NCBI RefSeq assembly: GCF_014836985.1
Contig: NZ_JACSPU010000003.1
Span: 248,001-312,000, forward strand
Direction of reading: 5' to 3'
Source of the DNA: Planococcus wigleyi
GTDB lineage: Bacteria; Bacillota; Bacilli; Bacillales_A; Planococcaceae
Length of the DNA: 64,000 nucleotides
The notes below the pieces were generated by a model, which was given only the letters and a program-made list of their open reading frames with translations, was not told the origin of the DNA and ran no database searches. The first letter of the stretch is position 1. Each line of letters starts with the position of its first letter. This document shows positions 25,052 through 36,734 of this stretch, piece by piece. A program made the position numbers and the translations under genes.

Positions 25052-26716
25052 ATGGCGTTTACTGATTTATCAATTGCGAGCGAAGCGACGATCCAGCCAA
25101 TTTTGGAAATTGCAGAACAGGCGGGGATCTCTAAAAAAGCCTTGGAATTATACGGAAACTATAAAGCGAAAATAAACGTGGATCAATTGCCGCCAGTCCA
25201 AAAAATGGGACAAGTGGTGCTGGTGACAGCAATTAGCCCAACACCTGCAGGAGAAGGGAAGTCTACTGTAACTGTAGGGTTAGCGGATGCCTTCAAGCAA
25301 TTGAATGAATCAGTGGCTGTTGCGTTGCGTGAACCCTCTTTGGGACCGGTAATGGGTGTTAAAGGCGGAGCTACTGGCGGCGGGTTTGCGCAAGTACTGC
25401 CAATGGAAGACATCAATCTGCATTTCACAGGAGATATCCATGCCATTACATCAGCGAATAATGCATTGGCAGCCTTGATCGACAATCACTTGCACCAAGG
25501 AAATGTCTTGAAAATCGACCCGCGCCGCATCACCTGGAAGCGTGCGCTGGACATCAATGACCGAGCTTTGCGGCAAGTGACCATCGGCCTTGGTGGGCCT
25601 GGACAAGGAGTGCCAAGGCAAGACGGTTTTGATATTACGGTAGCTTCGGAAATTATGGCGGTGCTTTGTTTGGCGGGTTCATTGGCGGACTTGAAAGAAC
25701 GGTTGGCACAAATGGTCATCGGCTATACGTACGACAGAGATCCTATAACGGTAAGAGACCTTGGAGCGGAAGGGGCTTTAACGCTCTTGCTGAAAGAGGC
25801 TTTTAAGCCGAACTTGGTGCAGACAATTGAAGGTACACCTGCTATTATCCACGGCGGTCCGTTTGCGAACATCGCCCATGGCTGCAACTCACTGATTGCC
25901 ACGAATACGGCAAGAAGAGTGGCTGATATTGTCGTCACAGAAGCGGGGTTCGGTGCAGATTTGGGTGCGGAGAAGTTCATGCACATCAAATCAAGAAAAG
26001 GCGGTTTCCATCCGGATGCGGTGGTCATTGTGGCGACTGTGCGTGCGCTTAAAATGCATGGAGGCGTTGCGAAAACTCTATTGGCTGAAGAAGATGCGGA
26101 AGCAGTCAAACGAGGCATGGTCAATTTAGCAAAGCATGTGGATACGATCCGGCAATTCGGTATCGAGCCGGTTGTAGCATTGAACCGCTTTTCTGGGGAC
26201 AGCGAAGCGGAATTGGCTGCAGTGCTCGATTGGGCAGAAGCAGAAGGTGTGGCAGTTGCCATGACAGAAGTCTGGGAAAAAGGCGGAGCTGGAGGCATTG
26301 CCTTGGCGAGGCTGGTTAAACAGGAACTGGAGCGTCCGACAGATTTCCATCACTTGTATCAGGAAGACGATTCGATCGAAGAAAAACTTCGGACGATTGT
26401 CCAGAAAGTTTACGGTGGAGCGGATATTCAATTATCGGATTTGGCACAAAAGCAACTGGTTGAATTGAAGAAATACGGCTGGGATTCCTTGCCGATCTGT
26501 ATGGCGAAAACCCAGTACTCGTTATCGGATCAGCCTAAACTGCTGGGGCGGCCAGAAGGATTCACCATCACGATCCGGGAAATCATTCCGAAGCTTGGAG
26601 CGGGATTCTTGGTCTGTCTAACGGGTGACATTATGACGATGCCAGGTCTGCCAAAACAACCGGCTGCTTTGAATATGGATGTTACTTCTGACGGCAAGGC
26701 TGTCGGTTTATTTTAA
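25052..26716 (+). CDS. fhs: Formate--tetrahydrofolate ligase
   Basis: 554 aa. It makes 10-formyltetrahydrofolate from formate, THF and ATP, feeding purine and fMet synthesis. The ATP loop is [20 protein letters not shown] (about residues 60-79), with downstream family signatures [19 protein letters not shown] and [12 protein letters not shown]. The C-terminus ends [17 protein letters not shown] as expected. Start at ATG 25052 gives [16 protein letters not shown]; a TTG start seven codons upstream is also possible, and the ribosome binding site is weak for both. A -10-like TATACT lies at about 25014. Monocistronic. Confidence 0.96.
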   Translation: MAFTDLSIASEATIQPILEIAEQAGISKKALELYGNYKAKINVDQLPPVQKMGQVVLVTAISPTPAGEGKSTVTVGLADAFKQLNESVAVALREPSLGPVMGVKGGATGGGFAQVLPMEDINLHFTGDIHAITSANNALAALIDNHLHQGNVLKIDPRRITWKRALDINDRALRQVTIGLGGPGQGVPRQDGFDITVASEIMAVLCLAGSLADLKERLAQMVIGYTYDRDPITVRDLGAEGALTLLLKEAFKPNLVQTIEGTPAIIHGGPFANIAHGCNSLIATNTARRVADIVVTEAGFGADLGAEKFMHIKSRKGGFHPDAVVIVATVRALKMHGGVAKTLLAEEDAEAVKRGMVNLAKHVDTIRQFGIEPVVALNRFSGDSEAELAAVLDWAEAEGVAVAMTEVWEKGGAGGIALARLVKQELERPTDFHHLYQEDDSIEEKLRTIVQKVYGGADIQLSDLAQKQLVELKKYGWDSLPICMAKTQYSLSDQPKLLGRPEGFTITIREIIPKLGAGFLVCLTGDIMTMPGLPKQPAALNMDVTSDGKAVGLF

Positions 26717-26722
26717 AGAAAA

Positions 26723-26753
26723 GGGCTCGCAGCTTATATGCGAGTCCTTTTTT
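26723..26753 (+). terminator. Terminator of fhs
   Basis: GGGCTCGCA pairs with TGCGAGTCC (one G-T) and is followed by TTTTTT. Confidence 0.9.
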
Positions 26754-26878
26754 GGTTTTTAAAAAATTGAAATCCTACTCGCTTTAATTTAACTTAATAA
26801 TCAGAAAAAATAACGCCATTATGGGAAATGAATGGTAGAATATAGGTGTCAAAGCATCATCAGTAAGGGGAGGAAATT

Positions 26879-28378
26879 ATGCCAGGGACCATTGTTGAAA
26901 GTATTTACGGAAAGCTGCGAGGCCAGCAACAGGGCAATGTCATTGTTTGGAAAGGCATCCCCTATGCGAAGCCGCCTACCGGCAACCGTCGCTTTCGGGC
27001 ACCTCAGCCGCCGGAGCCGTGGTCGGAAGTGCGCGAAGCCCTTCTATTCGGACCATCAGCTATACAAGCCAGCAATGGCATCATGGAGTTTTTAGGAAAT
27101 CGAGCAGACAACACCAGTGAAGATTGCTTGTACTTGAATGTTTGGTCGCCAGCAGCTGATAACCATCGCCGTCCGGTTATGGTATGGATCCATGGCGGGG
27201 CTTTTACTACTGGTGCCGGATCCAGCAAAACCTATGACGGCAGTTCTTTCGCAACTGAAGGAGACGTTGTCGTTGTCACTTTCAACTACCGTCTGGGTGC
27301 TCTTGGATTTTTGCATTTAGGGGGCATCGGAGGTGCTGACTTTTCGGGTTCCTGCAATTGTGGCATCTTGGATCAACTGGCTGCACTTCAATGGGTTCAG
27401 GACAATATTGAAAAGTTCGGTGGAGATCCGGACCGGGTAACGGTTTTCGGGGAATCTGCCGGTGCGATGAGCATAGGGGTCCTGATGGCGATTCCCAAGG
27501 CAAAAGGGCTGTTCCAACAGGCAATCCTGCAAAGTGGGGCAGCAGCAAATGTCCTCAGTTCTTCCATTGCGGAAAAAGTCAGCAGCCGTCTTTTGGCTGC
27601 ATTGAACATCGGGCATGGAGAAGTAGACAAAATCAGGGAGATTCCAGCGCAGCAATTAGTGGATACGGCTGCTTTGCTTCCGGCGATGAGCCTGGTTCCA
27701 GTTATAGAAGGCGATTTGCTTCCAGTACACCCTGAGCAGGCACTTGCCAAAGGGATAGCTAAAGATATGCCGGTACTGATTGGCACAAATAAAGATGAAT
27801 ACCGGCTCTTCAGCTTTTTTGACCCTCGTTGGAAACAAGGGGATCAAGAGGAAATCATTTCGATTTTTGAACATACATTTGGCCTTAACTGGTTGGGAAT
27901 TTCACAGTATTTGCTAAATGGAGAAGAATTGAACCAAAACATTTACGATAAGCTGATGACGATGAGCCTATTTACATTTCCCGCGCTGGAGCTTGCAGAA
28001 CTGCAGGCTAAGCAGGGTGCTCCTGTTTGGATGTATCGTTTCGACTGGGAGACGCCGGTTTTTGGAGGAGAGCTGAAAGCTTGCCATAGCCTGGAGCTTC
28101 CGTTTGTCTGGAACACATTATCTAAAGAAGGCACCGAGCGGTTGACCGGGAACTCGGAGGAACGGCACAAACTGGCGGAAGAAATACACCATTCCTGGAT
28201 CAGATTTGCCAGAAGCGGCAATCCCAATGCGCCGAAACTGCCGGAGTGGAGGGCTTATAATTTGGAACACCGCCCCGTCATGATTTTTAATCGGGAGAAT
28301 GTGCTCGTCCATGATCCGAACAGCGAAGAACGAAAGAAATGGAAAAATCTCATGGTTCATCTGGAAAAGTCCCGTTAA
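26879..28378 (+). CDS. Type B carboxylesterase (PnbA-like)
   Basis: 499 aa from ATG 26879 with GGGGAGG upstream. An alpha/beta hydrolase of the cholinesterase/carboxylesterase group. The oxyanion-hole loop is VMVWIHGGAFTTGAGSS. The nucleophile Ser is in VTVFGESAGAMSIG, the acid Glu in LIGTNKDEYRL, and the catalytic His in ACHSLELPFVW. EDCLYLNVW is the second family signature. No signal peptide, so it is probably cytoplasmic and hydrolyses small esters such as p-nitrobenzyl esters in the Bacillus homologue. The next small gene starts 31 bases later. Confidence 0.93.
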   Translation: MPGTIVESIYGKLRGQQQGNVIVWKGIPYAKPPTGNRRFRAPQPPEPWSEVREALLFGPSAIQASNGIMEFLGNRADNTSEDCLYLNVWSPAADNHRRPVMVWIHGGAFTTGAGSSKTYDGSSFATEGDVVVVTFNYRLGALGFLHLGGIGGADFSGSCNCGILDQLAALQWVQDNIEKFGGDPDRVTVFGESAGAMSIGVLMAIPKAKGLFQQAILQSGAAANVLSSSIAEKVSSRLLAALNIGHGEVDKIREIPAQQLVDTAALLPAMSLVPVIEGDLLPVHPEQALAKGIAKDMPVLIGTNKDEYRLFSFFDPRWKQGDQEEIISIFEHTFGLNWLGISQYLLNGEELNQNIYDKLMTMSLFTFPALELAELQAKQGAPVWMYRFDWETPVFGGELKACHSLELPFVWNTLSKEGTERLTGNSEERHKLAEEIHHSWIRFARSGNPNAPKLPEWRAYNLEHRPVMIFNRENVLVHDPNSEERKKWKNLMVHLEKSR

Positions 28379-28409
28379 CAGCAGAAACGGATGAACGGGA
28401 GGGACGAAT

Positions 28410-28640
28410 ATGAAAAATGAAATCAGGGTCACAGATTTTATTGAACAAGGAACAGCGATCTACATAAAGGCTGAAGTTTACGATCATCAACAAAACCAAT
28501 GGTACGAAGAAGAACTGAGGTTTTTGGATGAGTTGCTGTATGGCGATTTGGTTCATCCCAGAAAGTCGCCTTTAACAGAACAATGCCGTTTGGAAACCAT
28601 TGCCTATTTAAAACAGTATTTTGGACGCGCTACCGATTGA
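28410..28640 (+). CDS. Hypothetical small protein
   Basis: 76 aa from ATG 28410 behind GGGAGGG. Beta-strand start (IRVTDFIEQGTAIYIKAEVY) then acidic helix (YEEELRFLDELLYGDLVHP) and an amphipathic end (LETIAYLKQYFGR). No family recognised, no membrane segment. It lies close behind the carboxylesterase and could be co-transcribed. Confidence 0.6.
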   Translation: MKNEIRVTDFIEQGTAIYIKAEVYDHQQNQWYEEELRFLDELLYGDLVHPRKSPLTEQCRLETIAYLKQYFGRATD

Positions 28641-28756
28641 ACTGACAAATTCCATCTGTGGATCTTGCAGAGCCATGTCCCGCCTTTTTGTGCAAGCGAG
28701 TTCTTTTGGTGAATCTAGTTATGGTCAAAACAGGTTCTTGAAAGGGAGAGGTCCGT

Positions 28757-30070
28757 ATGAAATTCCAATCAACGCGCCAGCAACAGACAGCTTTAAGTTT
28801 GACTGTTTACAACGATGGATTCGCCTTAGTCAAAGAGACACGAATGATTCCAGGAAACCATGAATTGGAGGAAGTTCAGTTTATGGATATCGCTTCACGG
28901 ATTGAGGCGGATTCCGTCTTGGTTGATGGGCTTCACGTACTCGAACAAAGTTATGACTGCGATTTGATCAGTAAGGAAAAACTCCTGGAGAAATACATTG
29001 ATGAAGTGTTGACTGTCAGGAATGCGGAGTTGGGGGAAGAGATGCAAATCCGGCTTCTCAGTGTGACAGGCAGTATTATTGGGAAACGGGTCGATACAAA
29101 GGAAATCGTAATTGACCCTGTTGGCCAATTGATTCTTCCGGCGCTGCCGGAGGGGTTATTGACAAAACCGACTCTGGTTTGGAAAATAGCGCCTATTGAA
29201 ACAGACACAGAAGCGAGAATTTCTTATTTGACTCAAGGCTTGGAATGGCGAGCAAATTATGTGGCGGAAATCCGCGATTCTAAGCTGGTTTTTTCAGGCT
29301 GGATTCAACTTTCCAACAATAGCGGGATGGATTTTTTCGATAGCCGGCTAAAATTGGCTTCCGGAAAGGTGAACCGATTTGCAGATGCCTATCCACTGAA
29401 TGAGTCAATCAGGCTGTTTGCCAAAGCAGAGGAACCTGATTCGGCATTTGAAGAACATGGCTTTGCCGATTATCATGCTTACAGCATGGAACGGGCAATA
29501 ACCATCATAAGGGAACAGACCAAACAAATCAGTTTCCTGAAAGTGGGGAATGCAGCATTTCGTAAGCTTTACAAAGTGGAAACTGGAAGCAAACAAGTAA
29601 AAGTCATTCTTGAATTTGATAATACGGAAGCCAATAACTTGGGCATGCCCTTGCCTAAGGGATTGCTCAAAGTATATGAACAAGACCAGGACGGTGAAAT
29701 GGAGTTTATCGGAGAAAATGCGATTAACCATGTGGCAGCCGAACAGAAACTATCCTTGGTGATTGGAGATGCGTTTGATCTCATCAGTAAAAACTGGGAG
29801 AAAAAGCGCGACAGACGCGGACATTTTGACTATGTCACGCATGTTTATAAAATAAAGAACCAAAAGGCGGAGAATGTTCGGATCGATGTCAGCCATCGAA
29901 TACTTGAGCGGATTTGGCAGATGGAATCATCTACACATGATTACGAAGTAAAGCAGTCAAATGAACTTGAATTCCGAGTCCGCATCCCTTCGGGGAAAAC
30001 GGCCGAAGTGGAATTCACATATAAAGTGGATCGGACCGATGAGCGTCTTAAGCAAAGTCATGAAAAGTGA
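28757..30070 (+). CDS. DUF4139-like protein
   Basis: 437 aa. The N-terminus (LTVYNDGFALVKETRMI, then VQFMDIASRIEADSV) and the middle (LVWKIAPIETDTEARISYLT, GLEWRANYVAEI) match the DUF4139/mucoidy-inhibitor-like family, in which a beta-rich domain carries the LxWxAxY motif. The coiled-coil DUF4140 part found in some relatives is missing. No signal peptide. The second half is all beta (VKVILEFDNTEANNLGMPLP; VDVSHRILERIW-like). The family has no settled function. AAAGGGAGAGG precedes the start. Confidence 0.7.
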   Translation: MKFQSTRQQQTALSLTVYNDGFALVKETRMIPGNHELEEVQFMDIASRIEADSVLVDGLHVLEQSYDCDLISKEKLLEKYIDEVLTVRNAELGEEMQIRLLSVTGSIIGKRVDTKEIVIDPVGQLILPALPEGLLTKPTLVWKIAPIETDTEARISYLTQGLEWRANYVAEIRDSKLVFSGWIQLSNNSGMDFFDSRLKLASGKVNRFADAYPLNESIRLFAKAEEPDSAFEEHGFADYHAYSMERAITIIREQTKQISFLKVGNAAFRKLYKVETGSKQVKVILEFDNTEANNLGMPLPKGLLKVYEQDQDGEMEFIGENAINHVAAEQKLSLVIGDAFDLISKNWEKKRDRRGHFDYVTHVYKIKNQKAENVRIDVSHRILERIWQMESSTHDYEVKQSNELEFRVRIPSGKTAEVEFTYKVDRTDERLKQSHEK

Positions 30071-30190
30071 GAAGCATCCTCTTATTGGAAGCTGATAAAA
30101 TTAATTTCCTTTTAATGGTGATGTTTTAGCTGAGGTTTGATAAAATTATTTTAAGCATCATCATTTTATGGACAAAGGGGAATTGGTAAG

Positions 30191-30805
30191 ATGTTTAAAA
30201 AAATGGCTTCTGAAGCACTTGGATTATCGGATATTGGGAAAATAATTGACCCGCAGGATTTTGACAAAACGGATTCTGATGATTATGTCATGACTGAAGA
30301 TGGAGAGAAAATCTATTTTCTGATCAAAACAAAAGCGGATGAATATTGCTTCACTAATTTGGCCATCATCCATGTCGATGGAGAAAGTGCGATGTCTTCA
30401 AAACGTACGTTGAGACGCTATCCATATTCTCAGTACAGCATTTCAAATGTTGTTCTTGAAACTGCGGGCAAGATCGATTTAGATGTTGAACTTGCGTTTA
30501 CTGTAGGGTCGATTCCTTTTAAAATTGATGTCCAAAAACAGCAGGCGGAGCGTTTGACAGACCTGTATAAATCGCTTTTAAGAATCGCTGAACATACCCA
30601 TGAAAATGCAATCATCATCAATATGGCCAACGACAGCCTGGAAAAAGCGGTGACGGTTCTGCAGAATTCAAGATCGGGTGATGTGGCATTAAGCGATCAG
30701 TATTCGAAGCTGACCGATTTTGGTTTTACCTGGATGACATCTGTCCGCAACCAATACCATGTCAAAGACTTTGGCGATGTATTTGAAAAGTACATCAACA
30801 ATTGA
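30191..30805 (+). CDS. YvbH-like bacterial PH-domain protein
   Basis: 204 aa. The N-terminal two thirds resemble the bacterial PH fold (YFLIKTKADEYCFTNLAII, RRYPYSQYSISNVVLETAGK, DLDVELAFTVGSIPFKIDV). A helical YvbH-type oligomerisation tail follows (QAERLTDLYKSLLRIAEHTH, later KLTDFGFTWM). Matches Bacillus YvbH in layout and length. No membrane segment. Role unknown; PH-like domains usually bind lipids or proteins. A hairpin terminator follows. Confidence 0.75.
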   Translation: MFKKMASEALGLSDIGKIIDPQDFDKTDSDDYVMTEDGEKIYFLIKTKADEYCFTNLAIIHVDGESAMSSKRTLRRYPYSQYSISNVVLETAGKIDLDVELAFTVGSIPFKIDVQKQQAERLTDLYKSLLRIAEHTHENAIIINMANDSLEKAVTVLQNSRSGDVALSDQYSKLTDFGFTWMTSVRNQYHVKDFGDVFEKYINN

Positions 30806-30810
30806 AATGA

Positions 30811-30845
30811 AAAAGATGGATGCCGAATGGGTGCCATCTTTTTTT
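30811..30845 (+). terminator. Terminator of the PH-domain gene
   Basis: AAAAAGATGG pairs with CCATCTTTTTT, with GCC/GGTGCC nested; the right arm carries its own T-run. Confidence 0.8.
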
Positions 30846-30936
30846 AGTATGGTCCTGCAACAGTGAAACTGAAAAATACGGACAGGAAATTAGAGTGACA
30901 GTCTAGAGAGCTGCCTGACAATGAAGGAGGAAGCCA

Positions 30937-31341
30937 ATGTATAAAACGATATTGACGCCAAGGGTTTCAGAGACGGATGGTGTGGGCCATATCAACAATA
31001 CAACCTTGCCGGTATGGTTTGAAGCAGCCAGAAATCCCTTATTCGATTTGTTCACACCCGACCATGATTTTGCGAAGTGGAAAATGGTCATCGTCAAGAC
31101 TGTCTTGGAATTCACGGGGCAAATCTATTTTGGCAAAGACGTGGCAGTGAATGTATGGGTCAAGAAAATCGGCAACAGCAGCCTGGAATTATACGAAGAA
31201 CTTTACCAGGAAGGAAATCTTTGTGCACGGAACACGGCCGTTTATGTGAATTATGATTTGGACAGCCAGAAGTCTGAAAAGATTCCAGAAGCGATCCGCC
31301 AGGAATTGGCTAAACACCTTTGGGAAGAAAAAGATAAATAA
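30937..31341 (+). CDS. 4HBT-type hotdog acyl-CoA thioesterase
   Basis: 134 aa from ATG 30937 with AAGGAGG upstream. YbgC/4-hydroxybenzoyl-CoA thioesterase pattern: RVSETDGVGHINNTTLPVWF (the Asp of the usual D-x-x-G-H-x-N-N motif), then EARNPLF equivalent and VNVWVKKIGNSSLELYEEL. It hydrolyses an unknown acyl-CoA in the cytoplasm. No operon partner; xpt begins 325 bases on behind its own promoter. Confidence 0.85.
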   Translation: MYKTILTPRVSETDGVGHINNTTLPVWFEAARNPLFDLFTPDHDFAKWKMVIVKTVLEFTGQIYFGKDVAVNVWVKKIGNSSLELYEELYQEGNLCARNTAVYVNYDLDSQKSEKIPEAIRQELAKHLWEEKDK

Positions 31342-31386
31342 TATTTTGTCTGAATAAACGGAATACTTATTTAACAGAAGCATCTC

Positions 31387-33570
<2,184 letters not shown>

Positions 33571-33574
33571 AAAT

Positions 33575-33616
33575 AAAAAATGAGCAAACCGCTTAATTGC
33601 GGTTTGCTCATTTTTT
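33575..33616. terminator. Bidirectional terminator between pbuX and the esterase
   Basis: An 18-base stem (AAAAAATGAGCAAACCGC with its complement) around TTAATT, with A- and T-runs in the arms. It serves the convergent pbuX and esterase genes. Confidence 0.92.
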
Positions 33617-34619
33617 ATTTGCTGTGCACGAAAAGAAATTGAAGAGTTTTTTCAAGTGTGTCTTGTGCATCTTCCGTATTTAAATCGTATTGATATTCAT
33701 GCTTCAGGTTTTTCTGGGTTCCTTCAAAAAAGACTGAGCTGAACTGAACTTGATTGGTTTTCAAAACCTCCACCAGTTCAGTGGACTGGGAAACGAATGG
33801 GTCTGCATCGCCCACTGTTATAAAAACAGGTGGATATTCAGGGCTGATATGCTGGACTGTAGAAAGTTCATCGATTTTTGGGAAAGATTCGAAAGGTTCA
33901 GCGCCTGTATATGCTGTCAAAAAATAATCGATATTTGGAAAAGCAGTGGCTCGTACAGTGTCTAAATTGTATAGGCCACACAATAGCAATGCTCCTTGCA
34001 GTTGGCTGTTGGCAATGGCCGGCTGAATGGCCATGGTTTCGGCTAATTCAACGTTTGATACAAGCGCTGCCACCTGACTGGCAATTTGCGCACCTGCAGA
34101 ATCGCCTCCTACAAAGACCCGTTCCATGTCGCCGCCATATTCAGCAGCGTGCAGCTGCATATAAGCAAGCGCCTGGTTTGCCTGCAGAATCGGGCCCGGG
34201 TAAAGGGCTTCTGGTGCCAACGCGTAATCGATATTCGCCACTACATATCCGGCATCCGCTAATGCCAGCGCATAATCCTGGCGGCTGTCTTTGGATCCAC
34301 CGACGTATCCGCCGCCATGAATCCATAAAATGACAGGCATGGATGCAGTAGCGTTTTCAGGGTGATAGATATCCAAAAAGCTATTGTCTGAATCACTGTA
34401 CGCCAAGTTTTTGACGATCTTAACCCGCTCAGTGATTTCATTGATATCAGGAGGAGGGCTGAAAACAGCAGAACCCGAAATTTGTATGGATGCTGAAGCA
34501 TCGGGAGAAGCATTAATTTCCTCAGAAATGATGACGGCAAACATAAGCGCGACCAGAGAGGCAGAAGCGATCCAATTTTTTTGAGTCCAAGTTCTGGGTT
34601 TAGCTCTCACACGATTCAT
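33615..34619 (-). CDS. Membrane-anchored or secreted alpha/beta hydrolase (HSL-like esterase)
   Basis: 334 aa. A hydrophobic segment near the N-terminus (WIASASLVALMFAVII) implies a signal anchor. The HSL-type oxyanion motif is VILWIHGGGYVGGSKDSR. The nucleophile Ser is in VFVGGDSAGAQIAS, the acid Asp in ITVGDADPFVS and the catalytic His in KNLKHEYQYDL. Esterase or lipase acting on short-chain esters is likely. Transcribed alone, convergent with pbuX. Confidence 0.87.
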   Translation of the reverse strand: MNRVRAKPRTWTQKNWIASASLVALMFAVIISEEINASPDASASIQISGSAVFSPPPDINEITERVKIVKNLAYSDSDNSFLDIYHPENATASMPVILWIHGGGYVGGSKDSRQDYALALADAGYVVANIDYALAPEALYPGPILQANQALAYMQLHAAEYGGDMERVFVGGDSAGAQIASQVAALVSNVELAETMAIQPAIANSQLQGALLLCGLYNLDTVRATAFPNIDYFLTAYTGAEPFESFPKIDELSTVQHISPEYPPVFITVGDADPFVSQSTELVEVLKTNQVQFSSVFFEGTQKNLKHEYQYDLNTEDAQDTLEKTLQFLFVHSK

Positions 34620-34872
34620 CCTTTAAAGTGAATTTTCATTGATGGTGTTAAGGTGATAATCGATCCGTCAAGAATAAATTTGGTGTTCTATTGCCTGCTA
34701 TATTGTCCAGCGTCTTTATATAATAGCTATGCTAACACGAATAAAGACAGGGACCAAAGAATTAAGTTCATCAAAAAGAAATATATTTGTAATGTTTAAA
34801 AGACGGGTATGTAATACAAAAAGGGTATTCAATCGGGTAAGGCTTTTTTAGGCTTTCGAAAGGAGTGAGCGG

Positions 34873-35610
34873 ATGTTTGGATTAGCCGATTTAATATCGT
34901 TGATCATTTCTGCATTTATTATTTTACCAATTGTTGTTTTTTTGAGAGAATCGGGTTATTTAGTGATGAGTTTGATATTGGGAGTAAAGAATCCAAGAAT
35001 GACGATTGGGTCAGGACCGCGTATCGTTAAGATTGGAATGTTTGATATCCGGAGATACTACCATTTATACAGTTGGTTTTCTTACGACTCACTGAAAAGA
35101 CAAGGAAAGTTTGCCTATGTATCGTTGTATGCAGGCCCAATTTTAGTGAATATGATTGTAGCCTTAATCATAAATGCCCTGTTGGCAAATGGCATAATTG
35201 AAGAGTATGCGACGTTTTGGGACCGCTTTGTCTTTTACGCCTTTTATTATGTAGTATTTGATATTGTGCCGATGAAAACTGCAAACGGTATGCCGAATAA
35301 CGGACTGATTATTTATGAAATGTTCCGATACGGCAGAAGAACCGACTTTAATAACGAGCCATTCCTACCGTCTACTTCTGAAGTAGAAGAAGAGTACCAA
35401 GAGGATATGGAAAAAATAGAAGAAGTTAAAGAACAGCAAAAAGAACAAATTGAAGAAGAACAGAAAAAGTCGAATATTTCTCCGGCTGAAGAAAAACAGA
35501 TCAAAGAAGAAATTGAAGGAGACAAAAAAGAAACTCAGGAATATTTGGAGAAAGTTAAAGATAATAAGCAAAAAGATCTGGAGAAGCATGAAGACAATCT
35601 GCCGAAATAA
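34873..35610 (+). CDS. Degenerate site-2-protease-like membrane protein with charged tail
   Basis: 245 aa. The first 165 residues hold about four membrane segments arranged like an M50 (S2P/SpoIVFB) protease: FLRESGYLVMSLILGVKNPR sits where HELGH should be, GPRIVKIG follows, then YVSLYAGPILVNMIVALIIN (the AGP..N motif) and FDIVPMKTANGMPNNGLII where NxxPxxxxDG is expected. The zinc ligands (HExxH, Asp) are not kept, so it is probably inactive. The last 75 residues are a Glu/Lys-rich coiled coil on the cytoplasmic side (EKIEEVKEQQKEQIEEEQKK). A gene of its own; function unknown. The relationship is by pattern only. Confidence 0.6.
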   Translation: MFGLADLISLIISAFIILPIVVFLRESGYLVMSLILGVKNPRMTIGSGPRIVKIGMFDIRRYYHLYSWFSYDSLKRQGKFAYVSLYAGPILVNMIVALIINALLANGIIEEYATFWDRFVFYAFYYVVFDIVPMKTANGMPNNGLIIYEMFRYGRRTDFNNEPFLPSTSEVEEEYQEDMEKIEEVKEQQKEQIEEEQKKSNISPAEEKQIKEEIEGDKKETQEYLEKVKDNKQKDLEKHEDNLPK

Positions 35611-35648
35611 TTTTGCTGTGTCTTATCGCTCTAAGAAATCAGAAGAGA

Positions 35649-35667
35649 TATCTTTAGTTCGAGATAA
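35649..35667. promoter_or_regulatory. MhqR-like operator
   Basis: TATCTTTAGTTCGAGATAA resembles the Bacillus MhqR box (tATCTcgaAtTCgAGATaa): both outer half-sites are present, with differences in the left inner arm. MhqR represses quinone and catechol detoxification genes, which fits the dioxygenase that follows 55 bases on. Confidence 0.5.
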
Positions 35668-35721
35668 TGAAGTGATAAGATAAGTACGTAGATATAAAGT
35701 AAGACGAAGGAGTGCAGCAGA

Positions 35722-36660
35722 ATGTCAAAACAAACAATGGGAATTCACCATATTACAGCAATTGTTGGAGATCCACAGGAAAACGTAGATTTTTATGCAG
35801 GAGTATTGGGATTGCGGCTGGTAAAGAAAACAGTAAACTTTGACGATCCGGACACCTATCATTTGTACTTTGGAGATGAAACGGCGAAACCCGGCACCAT
35901 CATCACCTTCTTTCCGTGGGGAAATGCCTATAAAGGGAAAATCGGTGATGGCCAAGTAGGCGTGACAAGCTATGCAGTTCCATCTGGCGCTTTAGTGTTT
36001 TGGCAAAAGAGACTGGAAAAATTCAAAGTTCCGTTTTTAATAGAAACCCGTTTTGGAGAACAGTATATAACGTTTGATGATCCACATGGCCTGCATCTAG
36101 AGCTGGTCGAAAGGCAAGATGGAGAACCGAACACGTGGGGAATTGGCGAAGTGACAAAAGATGTGGCCATTAAAGGATTCGGCGGAGCCACACTGTATAC
36201 CGCCAATGCAGAAAAAACGGCTGAATTATTGGAGACGGTCATGGGCCTTGAAAAAATCGGCGAAGAAGATGATTTGATGCGCTTCCGCGCAGCGAGTGAT
36301 CTTGGCAACCTGATTGATGTGAAACTGTCCCGAGTCGGTACAGGGCAGATGGGTGTCGGAACGGTTCACCATATCGCATGGCGTGCACAGGATGATGCAG
36401 ACCAGTTGGATTGGAAAGAGCAAGTGGAAGCCTATGGACTCGGCGTAACTCCGGTCCAGGACCGAAATTATTTTAATGCCATCTATTTCCGCGAATACGG
36501 GGATCTGCTATTTGAAATCGCCACCGATCCACCAGGATTTGCGATTGATGAATCACCTGAAGCACTCGGTGAAGCCTTGATGCTGCCAGAGCAATACGAA
36601 AGCCAAAGAAAAAATCTTCAGCGGAACCTGCCGCCAATTCAAGTAAGAAGCGTGGATTGA
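35722..36660 (+). CDS. Ring-cleaving dioxygenase (MhqO/MhqA-like, glyoxalase fold)
   Basis: 312 aa with two vicinal-oxygen-chelate domains. Metal ligands: His in MGIHHITAIVGDPQE, His in GLHLELVERQDGEP (about residue 125), second-domain His in GTVHHIAWRAQDDADQ, and Glu in GDLLFEIATDPPGF. In Bacillus, members under MhqR (MhqA, MhqO) protect against hydroquinone and catechol. The upstream MhqR-like box supports this. GAAGGAG precedes the ATG. The real substrate is not proved. Confidence 0.85.
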   Translation: MSKQTMGIHHITAIVGDPQENVDFYAGVLGLRLVKKTVNFDDPDTYHLYFGDETAKPGTIITFFPWGNAYKGKIGDGQVGVTSYAVPSGALVFWQKRLEKFKVPFLIETRFGEQYITFDDPHGLHLELVERQDGEPNTWGIGEVTKDVAIKGFGGATLYTANAEKTAELLETVMGLEKIGEEDDLMRFRAASDLGNLIDVKLSRVGTGQMGVGTVHHIAWRAQDDADQLDWKEQVEAYGLGVTPVQDRNYFNAIYFREYGDLLFEIATDPPGFAIDESPEALGEALMLPEQYESQRKNLQRNLPPIQVRSVD

Positions 36661-36686
36661 AAAAAGTGGAAGTGGCCACCAATAGA

Positions 36687-36734
36687 AATAACAGAAAGCA
36701 CCGCCAGAAAAACCTGGAGGTGCTTTCTGTTATT
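36687..36734. terminator. Hairpin between dioxygenase and proline dehydrogenase genes
   Basis: AACAGAAAGCACC pairs with GGTGCTTTCTGTT around a 16-base loop holding a nested CCAG/CTGG stem; TTT follows. It overlaps the stop of the convergent putB and can terminate both. Confidence 0.8.
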
